DNA of 20,415 nucleotides from the NCBI GenBank assembly GCA_035705985.1, contig DASSVP010000006.1, forward strand, positions 1 to 20,415. Direction: 5' to 3'. This DNA comes from JACVRW01 sp035705985. GTDB taxonomy: Bacteria > Actinomycetota > Thermoleophilia > Solirubrobacterales > Thermoleophilaceae. The notes under the pieces are model-generated. The model ran no database searches. It was not told the origin of the DNA and saw nothing but the letters and a program-made list of their open reading frames with translations. Each line of letters starts with the position of its first letter. The stretch's first letter is position 1. The translations under genes were made by a program, and so were the position numbers. Positions 1 through 6,646 of this stretch are shown piece after piece.

Positions 1-1
1 G

Positions 2-373
2 ATGCGGCTGCCCGCCTGGTGGCCCGGCGTGACGCGCGTGGAGGACGCGAGCCGCGAGGCATGGACCACGGTGCTCGTCTCGCCGAAGGGCAAGCAGGTG
101 CGCGCGGACTACAGCCTTGTCGACGCGGATGAGCCCGAGCGACTCCTCTGGAGGCACGAGGTGGAGGCCTCGCCCTTCGAGCGCCTGCTCTCGGAGTCGA
201 CGGTCGCGCTGGACCTCGAGCCGGATAGGGCCGGCACGCGCGTGCGGCTGACCCTCGCCCAGAGCCCGCGCGGCTGGGCGCGCTTCAGCCCGTTTCAGCT
301 TCGGGCGGCGGCCGCGCGGCAGGCGGAGCTGGCCCTGGAGGGGCTGGCAGGCCTGTTCGGAGAGCCAGGCTGA
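2..373 (+). CDS. SRPBCC-family (polyketide cyclase/dehydrase-like) protein, 5'-truncated
   Basis: This is the C-terminal 123 residues of a probable START/SRPBCC lipid- or ligand-binding protein. The visible frame opens with 'RLPAWWPGVTRVED', which in this family follows the first helix ('...W.ll.dp.rLP.WWPGV'), so the true start lies left of the window and the ATG at position 2 is probably internal. The rest alternates strands and ends in a long amphipathic helix (about residues 95-120), as expected for the helix that closes the SRPBCC cavity. No catalytic residues can be assigned and the ligand is unknown. The stop TGA (371-373) overlaps the ATG of the next gene by one base, implying translational coupling to the FAD oxidase. 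Family assignment is by pattern recognition only. Confidence 0.7.
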   Translation: MRLPAWWPGVTRVEDASREAWTTVLVSPKGKQVRADYSLVDADEPERLLWRHEVEASPFERLLSESTVALDLEPDRAGTRVRLTLAQSPRGWARFSPFQLRAAAARQAELALEGLAGLFGEPG

Positions 374-1989
374 TGCGTTGGTGGGGCTGGGGCGAGGACG
401 GGCACGCCGTCCCGCTCCCCGCTGCTGCGGAGGCGCTCCTCCGCGACGAGCTGGGCACGGATCCCGCGACGCGCAGGTCGCCGGTGCCGCTCGAGCAGGT
501 GAGCGCCCGGGACGGTCGGCTGCCGGAACCGGCGCGGGAGCGGCTCGCGGCCGCTGTGGGCGCCGAGCAGGTGCGCGACGACCGCGAGATCCGCATCCGC
601 CACGCGGTAGGCCGCTCCTACCCCGACCTCGTGCGGATCCGCTCGGGCGACGCGGGAAGCGCGCCGGACGGCGTCGTGCTCCCCGGCTCGGTCGATCAGG
701 TGAGCGCCGTGCTGGCGGCGTGCGCCGAGCACCGGATCGGCGTGGTGCCGTTCGGGGGCGGGACGAGCGTCGTGGGCGGCGTCGAGCCGGTGCGCGACGG
801 GATGGCGGGGGTCGTCACGCTCGACCTGGGCCGGCTCGCGTCGACCGTCGAGGTGGACCGCACGTCGCTCACAGCGCGGCTCGACGCGGGGCTGCTCGGC
901 CCCGAGGCGGAGCGGCGCCTGCGCGAGCAGGGCCTCACGCTGGGCCACTTCCCGCAGTCGTTCGAGTACTCGACCGTGGGCGGCTGGGTCGCCACCCGCT
1001 CCGTGGGGCAGGCGTCGACCGGGTACGGGCGCATCGACGAGCTCGTCGAGGCAGTGCGCTGCGTGACCCCGGCCGGCGAGCTCGCCACCCGGGCCGTGCC
1101 GGCGTCGGCCGCGGGGCCCAGCCTGCGCGAGCTGGTGGTGGGCTCCGAGGGCGTGCTCGGCGTGATCTGCGAGGCGACCCTGCGCGTCCGGCCCGCGCCC
1201 GCCGCGCGCCGCTACGAGGGCTGGTCGTTCGCCACCTTCGCGGAGGGCTGCGACGCGTTCCGGGTGATGGAGCAGGCCGGCGCCTCCGCGGACGTGAACC
1301 GGCTCTCGGACGAGACGGAAACGCGCCTCACCATGGCGCTCGCGTCAACGGGAAGCACAGCCGAGAAGCTGGGCCGCCGCTACCTGCGGATGCGCGGCCA
1401 CGGGGGCGGCTGCATCGCGATCGTCGGCTTCGAGGGCAGCGAGGAGGAGGTGGACGACCGCCGCCGGCGCACCGGCGCCCTTCTGCGGGCCGGCGGCGGG
1501 GTCGCGCTCGGGCACCGGCCCGGCGGTGCCTGGCTGCGGAGCCGTTACGCCGGCCCCTACCTGCGCGACGAGCTGCTCGACCGGGGCGTGCTCGTGGAGA
1601 CGCTCGAGACCGCCACGACCTGGGCGAAGCTCGGCGCGCTGCACCACGCGGTCGGCGAGGCGCTCCGCACGTCGCTCTCGGGTCGCGGTACGCCGCCGCT
1701 GGTGATGTGCCACGTGTCGCACCTCTACCCGTCGGGCGCCTCGCTCTACTTCACCTTCCTGGCCCGCCAGGAGGAGGACGCACTCGCCCAGTGGCGCGCG
1801 GCGAAGACCGCCGCCTCGGAGGCGATCGTGGCCGGCGGCGGGACGATCACCCACCACCACGCCGTCGGCCGCGACCACCGCCGGTGGATGCGCGCGGAGG
1901 TAGGCGAGCTCGGCGTGGAGCTGCTGCGCGCGGCGAAGGAGCGCCTGGACCCCGCCGGGATCATGAACCCCGGCAAGCTCCTGCCCTGA
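373..1989 (+). CDS. FAD-binding oxidase, alkyldihydroxyacetonephosphate synthase (ADPS)-like
   Basis: A 538-residue flavoprotein of the VAO/PCMH fold. The N-terminus MRWWGWG is typical of bacterial ADPS-like proteins. The FAD-binding domain has the pyrophosphate loop PFGGGTSVVGG (126-136), the isoalloxazine-side segment HFPQSFEYSTVGGWVATR (about 192-209) and GSEGVLGVI (257-265). The C-terminal cap contains the triple histidine ITHHHAVG (H494-H496), which is catalytic in ADPS, and ends in the usual LDPAGIMNPGKLLP tail. Characterised ADPS exchanges the acyl chain of acyl-DHAP for a fatty alcohol in ether-lipid synthesis. Many actinobacterial relatives are uncharacterised, so substrate and ether-lipid role are inference; glycolate/D-lactate oxidase-like activity is the alternative. 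The start overlaps the stop of the SRPBCC gene (TGATG). A GC hairpin follows the stop. Confidence 0.88.
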   Translation: MRWWGWGEDGHAVPLPAAAEALLRDELGTDPATRRSPVPLEQVSARDGRLPEPARERLAAAVGAEQVRDDREIRIRHAVGRSYPDLVRIRSGDAGSAPDGVVLPGSVDQVSAVLAACAEHRIGVVPFGGGTSVVGGVEPVRDGMAGVVTLDLGRLASTVEVDRTSLTARLDAGLLGPEAERRLREQGLTLGHFPQSFEYSTVGGWVATRSVGQASTGYGRIDELVEAVRCVTPAGELATRAVPASAAGPSLRELVVGSEGVLGVICEATLRVRPAPAARRYEGWSFATFAEGCDAFRVMEQAGASADVNRLSDETETRLTMALASTGSTAEKLGRRYLRMRGHGGGCIAIVGFEGSEEEVDDRRRRTGALLRAGGGVALGHRPGGAWLRSRYAGPYLRDELLDRGVLVETLETATTWAKLGALHHAVGEALRTSLSGRGTPPLVMCHVSHLYPSGASLYFTFLARQEEDALAQWRAAKTAASEAIVAGGGTITHHHAVGRDHRRWMRAEVGELGVELLRAAKERLDPAGIMNPGKLLP

Positions 1990-1999
1990 AACCAGCGCT

Positions 2000-2025
2000 G
2001 CGCCGCGGGCACCGCCCGCGGCTTG
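2000..2025 (+). repeat. 26-bp repeat with internal hairpin, copy 1
   Basis: The 26 bases here are identical to the minus strand of 16925-16950. They comprise GC, then the 9-3-9 hairpin, then TTG. Identity breaks immediately outside this interval on both sides. This copy is intergenic. Confidence 0.7.
2002..2022. terminator. GC-rich hairpin between convergent genes
   Basis: A perfect 9-bp inverted repeat, GCCGCGGGC / GCCCGCGGC, has a 3-nt loop (ACC) and lies between the stop of the FAD oxidase (1989) and the stop of the convergent anti-sigma-like gene (2037). There is no T-tract beyond TT, so it would be an L-shaped, U-less terminator, common in high-GC actinobacteria, and symmetric enough to act both ways. 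The same hairpin recurs inside the SDR gene (see the repeat entry), so it may instead be a copy of a dispersed palindrome. Confidence 0.55.
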
Positions 2026-2036
2026 CCGCAAAGGCG

Positions 2037-3035
2037 CTAGCCGGGGGGCTGGAGGACCGTCTGGCCGAGCGCGGCCGGCTGGTTGCCCTGGGCCTGGACC
2101 TTGCGCAGCCTCGGCATTGGGCCGCGCAGGACCGACTCGCCCGAGTGCTTGATGTTCTGGTCGTTGCCGATGCGCTGACGCGTCACGTCGATGGAGCGGT
2201 AATCGCGGAAGTCGGCAGGGAGATCGCCGATCGCCTGGTAGTTGCCCTGCTGGTCCGTGACCTGGCCGCCGAGCGACTTCGAGTCGCCCTGGCTGTTGTA
2301 GAGCCACACGTAGTAGCCCTCGCTCCGTCCGCTCGGGTCCAGCCTCGCGGCCTGCACGAGCAGCTGCTTCTTGCCGTCCTGCTCGACCACGATCGCGATG
2401 CCCGCCGGCCCGCCCTCCGCCGCCTGCTGGCCCTGGCCGCCGGTGCCCTGGGCGGCCGGCTCGGTGGTGTCCGCGCTGCTCGGGTCCTCGTCGTCGCCCG
2501 TCAGGAGGCCGACCGGCCACACGAGCAGGGCGAGCAGCACGAGCGCGAGCGCCCCGGCGCCCGCTAGCAGCCGGCGGCGCGTCACGGGGTCCGTCACGTT
2601 CAGAGCGGGCCGCGTCCGGCCGGCTTCGCCGCGTGCGGGCGCGGCCGCCGCCTGGGAGCGCCGCGCGGCCCTGCCGCGCTCGCCGTCGGGGATCGACGGA
2701 ACGGAGCCGTTCTCGTAGAACTGCTCGAGCGAGTCGAGCAGCGAGCGGGCCCAGCTGCGGGCCGCCTCGGAGCGCCTCAGGTGGCCCTTCGTCGCGGTGG
2801 CCTCGGGGCCCGCCTGCTGGCCGAGCACGTAGTCGGCGAGCTGGCCGCGCCAGTCCTCCTCGACCCCGCGCACGCTCACGGGCGCCAGCTCCACCAGCGC
2901 GTCGCGGGCGAGCTCGCGCACGCGCGGCTCCGGCAGTTTCAGCATCTCGGCGAGCTCGGCGTAGGTCTTCCCCTGGCGCAGGACGAGCTCGACGATCGCT
3001 CGCTGCTCGGGCGAGAGCTGATCGAAGGTGGCCAT
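2037..3035 (-). CDS. Sigma-70 region-4-like HTH / RskA-like anti-sigma-K-type membrane protein
   Basis: 332 residues. The N-terminus (about 7-50, 'LSPEQRAIVELVLRQGKTYA') is a sigma region 4-type helix-turn-helix. A charged region and a basic Ala-rich linker follow (about 60-157). One membrane segment (about 158-178) precedes an acidic/Gln-rich stretch and an outer domain (about 212-305, with 'GYYVWLYNSQGD') that resembles the C-terminal domain of anti-sigma-K factor RskA. Known RskA-type proteins hold a sigma factor at the membrane. Here the N-terminus looks like a sigma fragment, not a zinc-finger anti-sigma domain, and no ECF sigma gene is adjacent. The ATG at 3035 begins the recognisable domain. 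There is no good Shine-Dalgarno, but a -10-like TACAGT lies 10 nt upstream. It is divergent from the thioesterase. Function in signalling is inference. Confidence 0.75.
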   Translation of the reverse strand: MATFDQLSPEQRAIVELVLRQGKTYAELAEMLKLPEPRVRELARDALVELAPVSVRGVEEDWRGQLADYVLGQQAGPEATATKGHLRRSEAARSWARSLLDSLEQFYENGSVPSIPDGERGRAARRSQAAAAPARGEAGRTRPALNVTDPVTRRRLLAGAGALALVLLALLVWPVGLLTGDDEDPSSADTTEPAAQGTGGQGQQAAEGGPAGIAIVVEQDGKKQLLVQAARLDPSGRSEGYYVWLYNSQGDSKSLGGQVTDQQGNYQAIGDLPADFRDYRSIDVTRQRIGNDQNIKHSGESVLRGPMPRLRKVQAQGNQPAALGQTVLQPPG

Positions 3036-3045
3036 TTCCGGGGGA

Positions 3046-3055
3046 ACTGTAGTGT
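3046..3055. promoter_or_regulatory. Symmetric bidirectional -10 element for the anti-sigma-like and thioesterase genes
   Basis: The ten bases ACTGTAGTGT contain two overlapping TANNNT -10 hexamers sharing the central TA (3050-3051). TACAGT reads on the minus strand (3051-3046) and TAGTGT on the plus strand (3050-3055). Each ends exactly 10 nt before an ATG (3035 minus, 3066 plus). The whole intergenic gap is 30 bp. No convincing -35 is visible. The call rests on sequence pattern only. Confidence 0.45.
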
Positions 3056-3065
3056 GCCCGCCGGA

Positions 3066-3476
3066 ATGGACTCGCCGGTTCGGCGCTACCCGGCTCCAGG
3101 CACGCTGGACGATCTGCTCGGCTTCGAGCTGATCGAGGCAAGCCCCGAGCGCTGCCGCGGGCGCTTTCCCGTCCAGCAGCGCGTCCAGCAGCCGTTCGGC
3201 CTCGTGCACGGCGGCGCGTACGCGGCCTTCGGCGAGTCGCTGGTGGCGACGACCACCCACCTCGCGGTGGAGGGCGACGGCAACTTCGCGGTCGGCCAGT
3301 CGAACTCCACGAGCTTCTTCCGGCCCGCCACGGAGGGGTGCGTGCACGCCGAGGCGACGCCGATCCATCGCGGCCGGACCACGTGGGTCTGGGATGTCCG
3401 CTTCACTGACGACGAGGACCGCCTGCTCGCATCGTCGCGCATCACGATGGCCGTCAGGCCCGTACCGAAGAGCTGA
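3066..3476 (+). CDS. PaaI-family hotdog-fold acyl-CoA thioesterase
   Basis: 136 residues, the usual size for a single hotdog domain. The signature GLVHGGAYAAFGES (45-58) supplies the HGG turn and Glu57, the catalytic carboxylate position seen in EntH-type thioesterases. The central strand 'GQSNSTSFFRPATEG' and the closing 'RITMAV' strand also fit the family. It should hydrolyse an acyl- or aroyl-CoA; the substrate cannot be told. ATG 3066 was chosen because the -10 TAGTGT would start the transcript near 3062. An in-frame GTG at 3054, preceded by GGGGGA, is the alternative and would add four residues. The 3' end overlaps the convergent cyclase gene by 23 bp. It is divergent from the anti-sigma-like gene. 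Confidence 0.85.
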   Translation: MDSPVRRYPAPGTLDDLLGFELIEASPERCRGRFPVQQRVQQPFGLVHGGAYAAFGESLVATTTHLAVEGDGNFAVGQSNSTSFFRPATEGCVHAEATPIHRGRTTWVWDVRFTDDEDRLLASSRITMAVRPVPKS

Positions 3477-4845
3477 CGGAGTCCTCCACGAGGTACGCGT
3501 CCACGGGCGCGCCGCGGCCCTTGACCTGGATCGCCTCGAGCGCCTGCACGCGTGTGCCGGGCGCGGCTCGCCGCGTCGAGGCCCCGATCACCACCCGTCC
3601 GGCCGGCGCCTGGCTCTCGAGCCGCGCGGCGAGGTTCACGGTGTCGCCGATCACGGTGTAGCTCCGCCCGCTCTCCGCGCCGAGCACTCCGACGAGCGCC
3701 TCGCCGGTGTTCACGGCGGCGCGGAAGCGCGGCCAGCCGGGGTGCTCCTCGGCGATCCGTGAGGTCTCCCGCTGCACCGCCAGGGCCGCCCTCACCGCGC
3801 GGGCGGCATGGTCGGGCTGGTCGCCGCGGGTGCCCCAGGTGGCCATGATCGCGTCGCCGATCAGGCGGTCGATCTCCCCGCCGTGCTCGCGGACGATCGG
3901 CGGGATCGCCACGCGCAGGTACGTGTTCAGCATCTCCGACACCTCGCGCGGGTCGCGTCCCTCCGAGAACGAGGTGAAGCCCTCGAGGTCGGCGAACATG
4001 ACGCTCACCTCGCGCTTGCCGGCGGCGGTCTGGTCGAGATAGAGGTCGCTGAAGCGCTCCTCGCCCTCCTCCCGGCGGGCGCTGTAGGCGATCGCGCCGA
4101 AGGCGATCAGCATCAGCACGTGCCACTCCCACCAGCTCGCGTGCCAGCTGCGCGACACCGCGACGGCGATCATCGCCTCGGCGAGCAGCGTGAACGCGCC
4201 CGCCACGACGGCGACCATCACGCTCCGCGTCCTCAGCGCGGCCCCGCCGTAGCGCCATGCGGCGAAGGCGTAGGGCAGCACCGCGACAACGGCGAGCACG
4301 ACCAGGACACCGCTGGCGCGCTCGACCGGCGTGGGGTCGTCGAGGGGAGCCACCGAGCCGAGCGACAGCCCGGCCCACGCCGCCATGACGAGGAGCAGCC
4401 CGGCGCGCAGCGCGCGGGCGCGGCGCATGACCGCCTCTGCGCGCGGCGGAGGGAGCGGAAGCGCGGACCAGCCCGCGAACAGCGCGGCGATCAGGAGCCC
4501 GACCGGCGTGGCGACGGTGAAGCCCTGGTTCGGGCCGTCGAGAAGCGTGCCCGGCGTGGCGAGCGCGTGAAGGCCAAGGAAGCCCGCGGCGGCCAGGAAC
4601 GAGAGCGAGATCAGGAACAGCCGCGCATCCGCGCGCCGCACCGCGATGCCGCTGGTGGCGTACGCGAGCGCGGTGCTGATTGCCGCGGTGCCGAGCACGA
4701 GCCAGAAGTGGGAGGGAGGGTGCTCCCACTCGAAGTCGGCGCCGGGCGCCGCGAGCAGCAGGATGAGGCCGCCGAGCGGGACGGCGAGAGCCACGCCCCA
4801 GAGCGGCGAGCTGAATGAGCCGGCCGCTGTGGCGCCGGCGCGCAC
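3454..4845 (-). CDS. Membrane-bound class III adenylate/guanylate cyclase
   Basis: 463 residues. The N-terminal 255 residues hold about seven hydrophobic membrane segments, followed by a C-terminal class III catalytic domain (about 278-455). Metal-binding aspartates are visible in FADLEGF (D286) and IGDAIMATW (D331). The transition-state Asn and Arg are in GDTVNLAARLE (N404, R408). The position normally held by the adenine-selecting Lys (K in DKFIGD) is Arg327 in DRLIGD, and the partner position is Thr397. Cyclase activity is therefore likely, but ATP versus GTP preference is uncertain. The domain is a homodimer in characterised relatives. The GTG start directly abuts the stop of nadE with no intergenic base, so it is probably the last gene of that operon. 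The stop lies inside the thioesterase gene. Confidence 0.88.
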   Translation of the reverse strand: MRAGATAAGSFSSPLWGVALAVPLGGLILLLAAPGADFEWEHPPSHFWLVLGTAAISTALAYATSGIAVRRADARLFLISLSFLAAAGFLGLHALATPGTLLDGPNQGFTVATPVGLLIAALFAGWSALPLPPPRAEAVMRRARALRAGLLLVMAAWAGLSLGSVAPLDDPTPVERASGVLVVLAVVAVLPYAFAAWRYGGAALRTRSVMVAVVAGAFTLLAEAMIAVAVSRSWHASWWEWHVLMLIAFGAIAYSARREEGEERFSDLYLDQTAAGKREVSVMFADLEGFTSFSEGRDPREVSEMLNTYLRVAIPPIVREHGGEIDRLIGDAIMATWGTRGDQPDHAARAVRAALAVQRETSRIAEEHPGWPRFRAAVNTGEALVGVLGAESGRSYTVIGDTVNLAARLESQAPAGRVVIGASTRRAAPGTRVQALEAIQVKGRGAPVDAYLVEDSVSSSVRA

Positions 4846-6642
4846 CTACGTCAGCGCCCTGAGTCGCCGCTCGGTGGGGTCCGTCGTCGTCTCGTGGCGG
4901 TTCGTGATCGGCAGCCGCCGGTCGCGCCCGAACGCCTTCGTCGAGATCTTGATGCCGGGCGGCGCCTGGCGGCGCTTGTACTCGGCGCGATCGACCATCC
5001 GGATAACGCGCTCGACCTCGGCCGCCGGCAGGCCGCGGTGAACGAGCTCGATCGCGTCGAGGTCCTCCTCGACGTAGCCCTCGAGGATCTTGTCCAGCAC
5101 GTCGTAGGGCGGGAGCGACTGGTCGTCGCGCTGCTCGGCGCGGAGCTCCGCGGACGGCGGCCGCTCGAGCACCGAGGCCGGCACCAGCTCGCGGCCCGCC
5201 CGCTCGTTGCGCCAGCGGGTCAGGCTGTAGACCTGGGTCTTCAGCACGTCCTTCAGCACGGCGAAGCCGCCGGCCATGTCGCCGTAGAGCGTGGCGTAGC
5301 CCACCGACAGCTCGGACTTGTTGCCCGTGGCGAGCACGAGCCAGCCGAACTTGTTCGAGAGCGCCATGACGACGTTCCCGCGGATGCGCGCCTGGAGGTT
5401 CTCCTCCGTCACGTCGGGCTCGCGCCCCTCGAAGGCCTCGCGCAGGATCTCGTCGTACGCCCCCATCACGCCCTCGATCCCGATCTCGCGGAAGTCCACG
5501 CCGAGGTTCTCGGCGATCGTGCGCGCGTCGGCCCGCGTGCCCTCGCTCGAGTACGGCGACGGCATCGACACGCACGTCACGCGCTCGGGGCCGAGCGCGT
5601 CCACCGCGATCAGCGCGGCGAGCGCGGAGTCGATTCCGCCCGAGAGCGCTATCACGACTTGCCTGAAGCCGTTCTTCTCGGCGTAGTCGTGCAGCCCGGT
5701 TCGGAGCGCCGCGTACACCTCGGCGTCCCCCTCAACCGTGCCTGCCAGCTCGCCGGACACCACCTCGGCGTCATCGAGCGGCTCGGTGGCCACGCTCGCC
5801 AGCGTGAAGACAGGCGGCTCCGCGATCGCCGCCGTGCGGCGCTGACGGCGGACGTTCGCTCGGTGACGGGTGTCGCGGAGCCGGGCTGCCGTGATCGCGC
5901 GGGGGTCGATCGTGCAGAAGGTGAGCGCCTCCTGGAACTGAGGGGCGCGGGCGATCAGCTCGCCGTCCTGGTCGATGGCGAGGCTATGGCCGTCGAAGAC
6001 CAGCTCGTCCTGCCCTCCGACCGTGTTCACGAACACCACCGCCGTCAGGTTGTCGACCGCGCGCTGAACGAGCATGCGCTCGCGCCGCGCGCCCACGCCG
6101 GCGCGGTAAGGCGATGCCGACAGGTTCACGATCACCTGGGCGCCGGCGAGCGCCTCGGTCATAGCGGGCGGACCGGGCTCCCAGATGTCCTCGCAGATGC
6201 TGAGCCCGATAGGGATGCCGTTCAGCTCGAAGATCGCCGCCTCGGCGCCCGACTGGAAGTAACGCTGCTCGTCGAACACGCCGTAGTTCGGCAGGTACAT
6301 CTTCCGGTAGGTCGCCACGACCTCGCCGTCGGCGAGCACCGCGGCCGTGTTGTAAACGTCCTCGGCCCTCTCGGGATAGCCCACGAGCGCGACGATCCCG
6401 TGGGTCTGGGAGGCCAGCTCGCCGAGTGCCACTCGCGCCGCGTCCAGGAAGCCGGTCTTGAGCAGCAGGTCCTCGGGCGGGTAGCCGGTGAGCGCCAGCT
6501 CGGGGAAGACGACGAGCGCCGCGCCCTCGTCGCGGGCGCGGGCCGTGTAGTCGGAGATCTTGCGGGCGTTGCCGCGGATGTCCCCGACGGTGGGGTTGAT
6601 CTGCGCGAGCGCTACGCGCAGCAGGTCCGTGCGCTCCGGCAT
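4846..6642 (-). CDS. nadE: Glutamine-dependent NAD+ synthetase
   Basis: 598 residues, the two-domain glutamine-hydrolysing form. The N-terminal nitrilase-like amidase domain (about 8-265) has the catalytic triad Glu48 (VFPELALTGYP), Lys114 (YRKMYLPNYGVF) and Cys150 (GLSICEDIWEP). The C-terminal synthetase domain carries the ATP pyrophosphatase P-loop LSGGIDSA (SGGIDS 334-339) and later NKSELSVGYATLYGDMAGG. It converts deamido-NAD+ to NAD+ using ammonia channelled from glutamine, in the cytosol, as the last step of NAD synthesis. The ATG at 6642 is 4 nt after the stop of the upstream fusion gene, whose end supplies GAGGA just ahead of the ATG. The cyclase begins at the next base after its stop. 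All key residues are intact. Confidence 0.97.
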   Translation of the reverse strand: MPERTDLLRVALAQINPTVGDIRGNARKISDYTARARDEGAALVVFPELALTGYPPEDLLLKTGFLDAARVALGELASQTHGIVALVGYPERAEDVYNTAAVLADGEVVATYRKMYLPNYGVFDEQRYFQSGAEAAIFELNGIPIGLSICEDIWEPGPPAMTEALAGAQVIVNLSASPYRAGVGARRERMLVQRAVDNLTAVVFVNTVGGQDELVFDGHSLAIDQDGELIARAPQFQEALTFCTIDPRAITAARLRDTRHRANVRRQRRTAAIAEPPVFTLASVATEPLDDAEVVSGELAGTVEGDAEVYAALRTGLHDYAEKNGFRQVVIALSGGIDSALAALIAVDALGPERVTCVSMPSPYSSEGTRADARTIAENLGVDFREIGIEGVMGAYDEILREAFEGREPDVTEENLQARIRGNVVMALSNKFGWLVLATGNKSELSVGYATLYGDMAGGFAVLKDVLKTQVYSLTRWRNERAGRELVPASVLERPPSAELRAEQRDDQSLPPYDVLDKILEGYVEEDLDAIELVHRGLPAAEVERVIRMVDRAEYKRRQAPPGIKISTKAFGRDRRLPITNRHETTTDPTERRLRALT

Positions 6643-6646
6643 GTCC

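Noticed and set aside
378..2567. Very long plus-strand open frame (729 codons) over the FAD oxidase and beyond
   Set aside because: Its translation is a low-complexity Arg/Ala/Gly/Pro-rich shadow of the frame at 373-1989, with no domain; long empty frames are expected at this GC content.
3054..3065. GTG 3054 as thioesterase start
   Set aside because: It has GGGGGA upstream, but it would overlap the TAGTGT -10 that best explains the promoter; kept only as an alternative.
3086..5575. 829-codon minus-strand open frame across thioesterase, cyclase and nadE
   Set aside because: It overlaps three well-supported genes in another frame and reads as Arg-rich low complexity.
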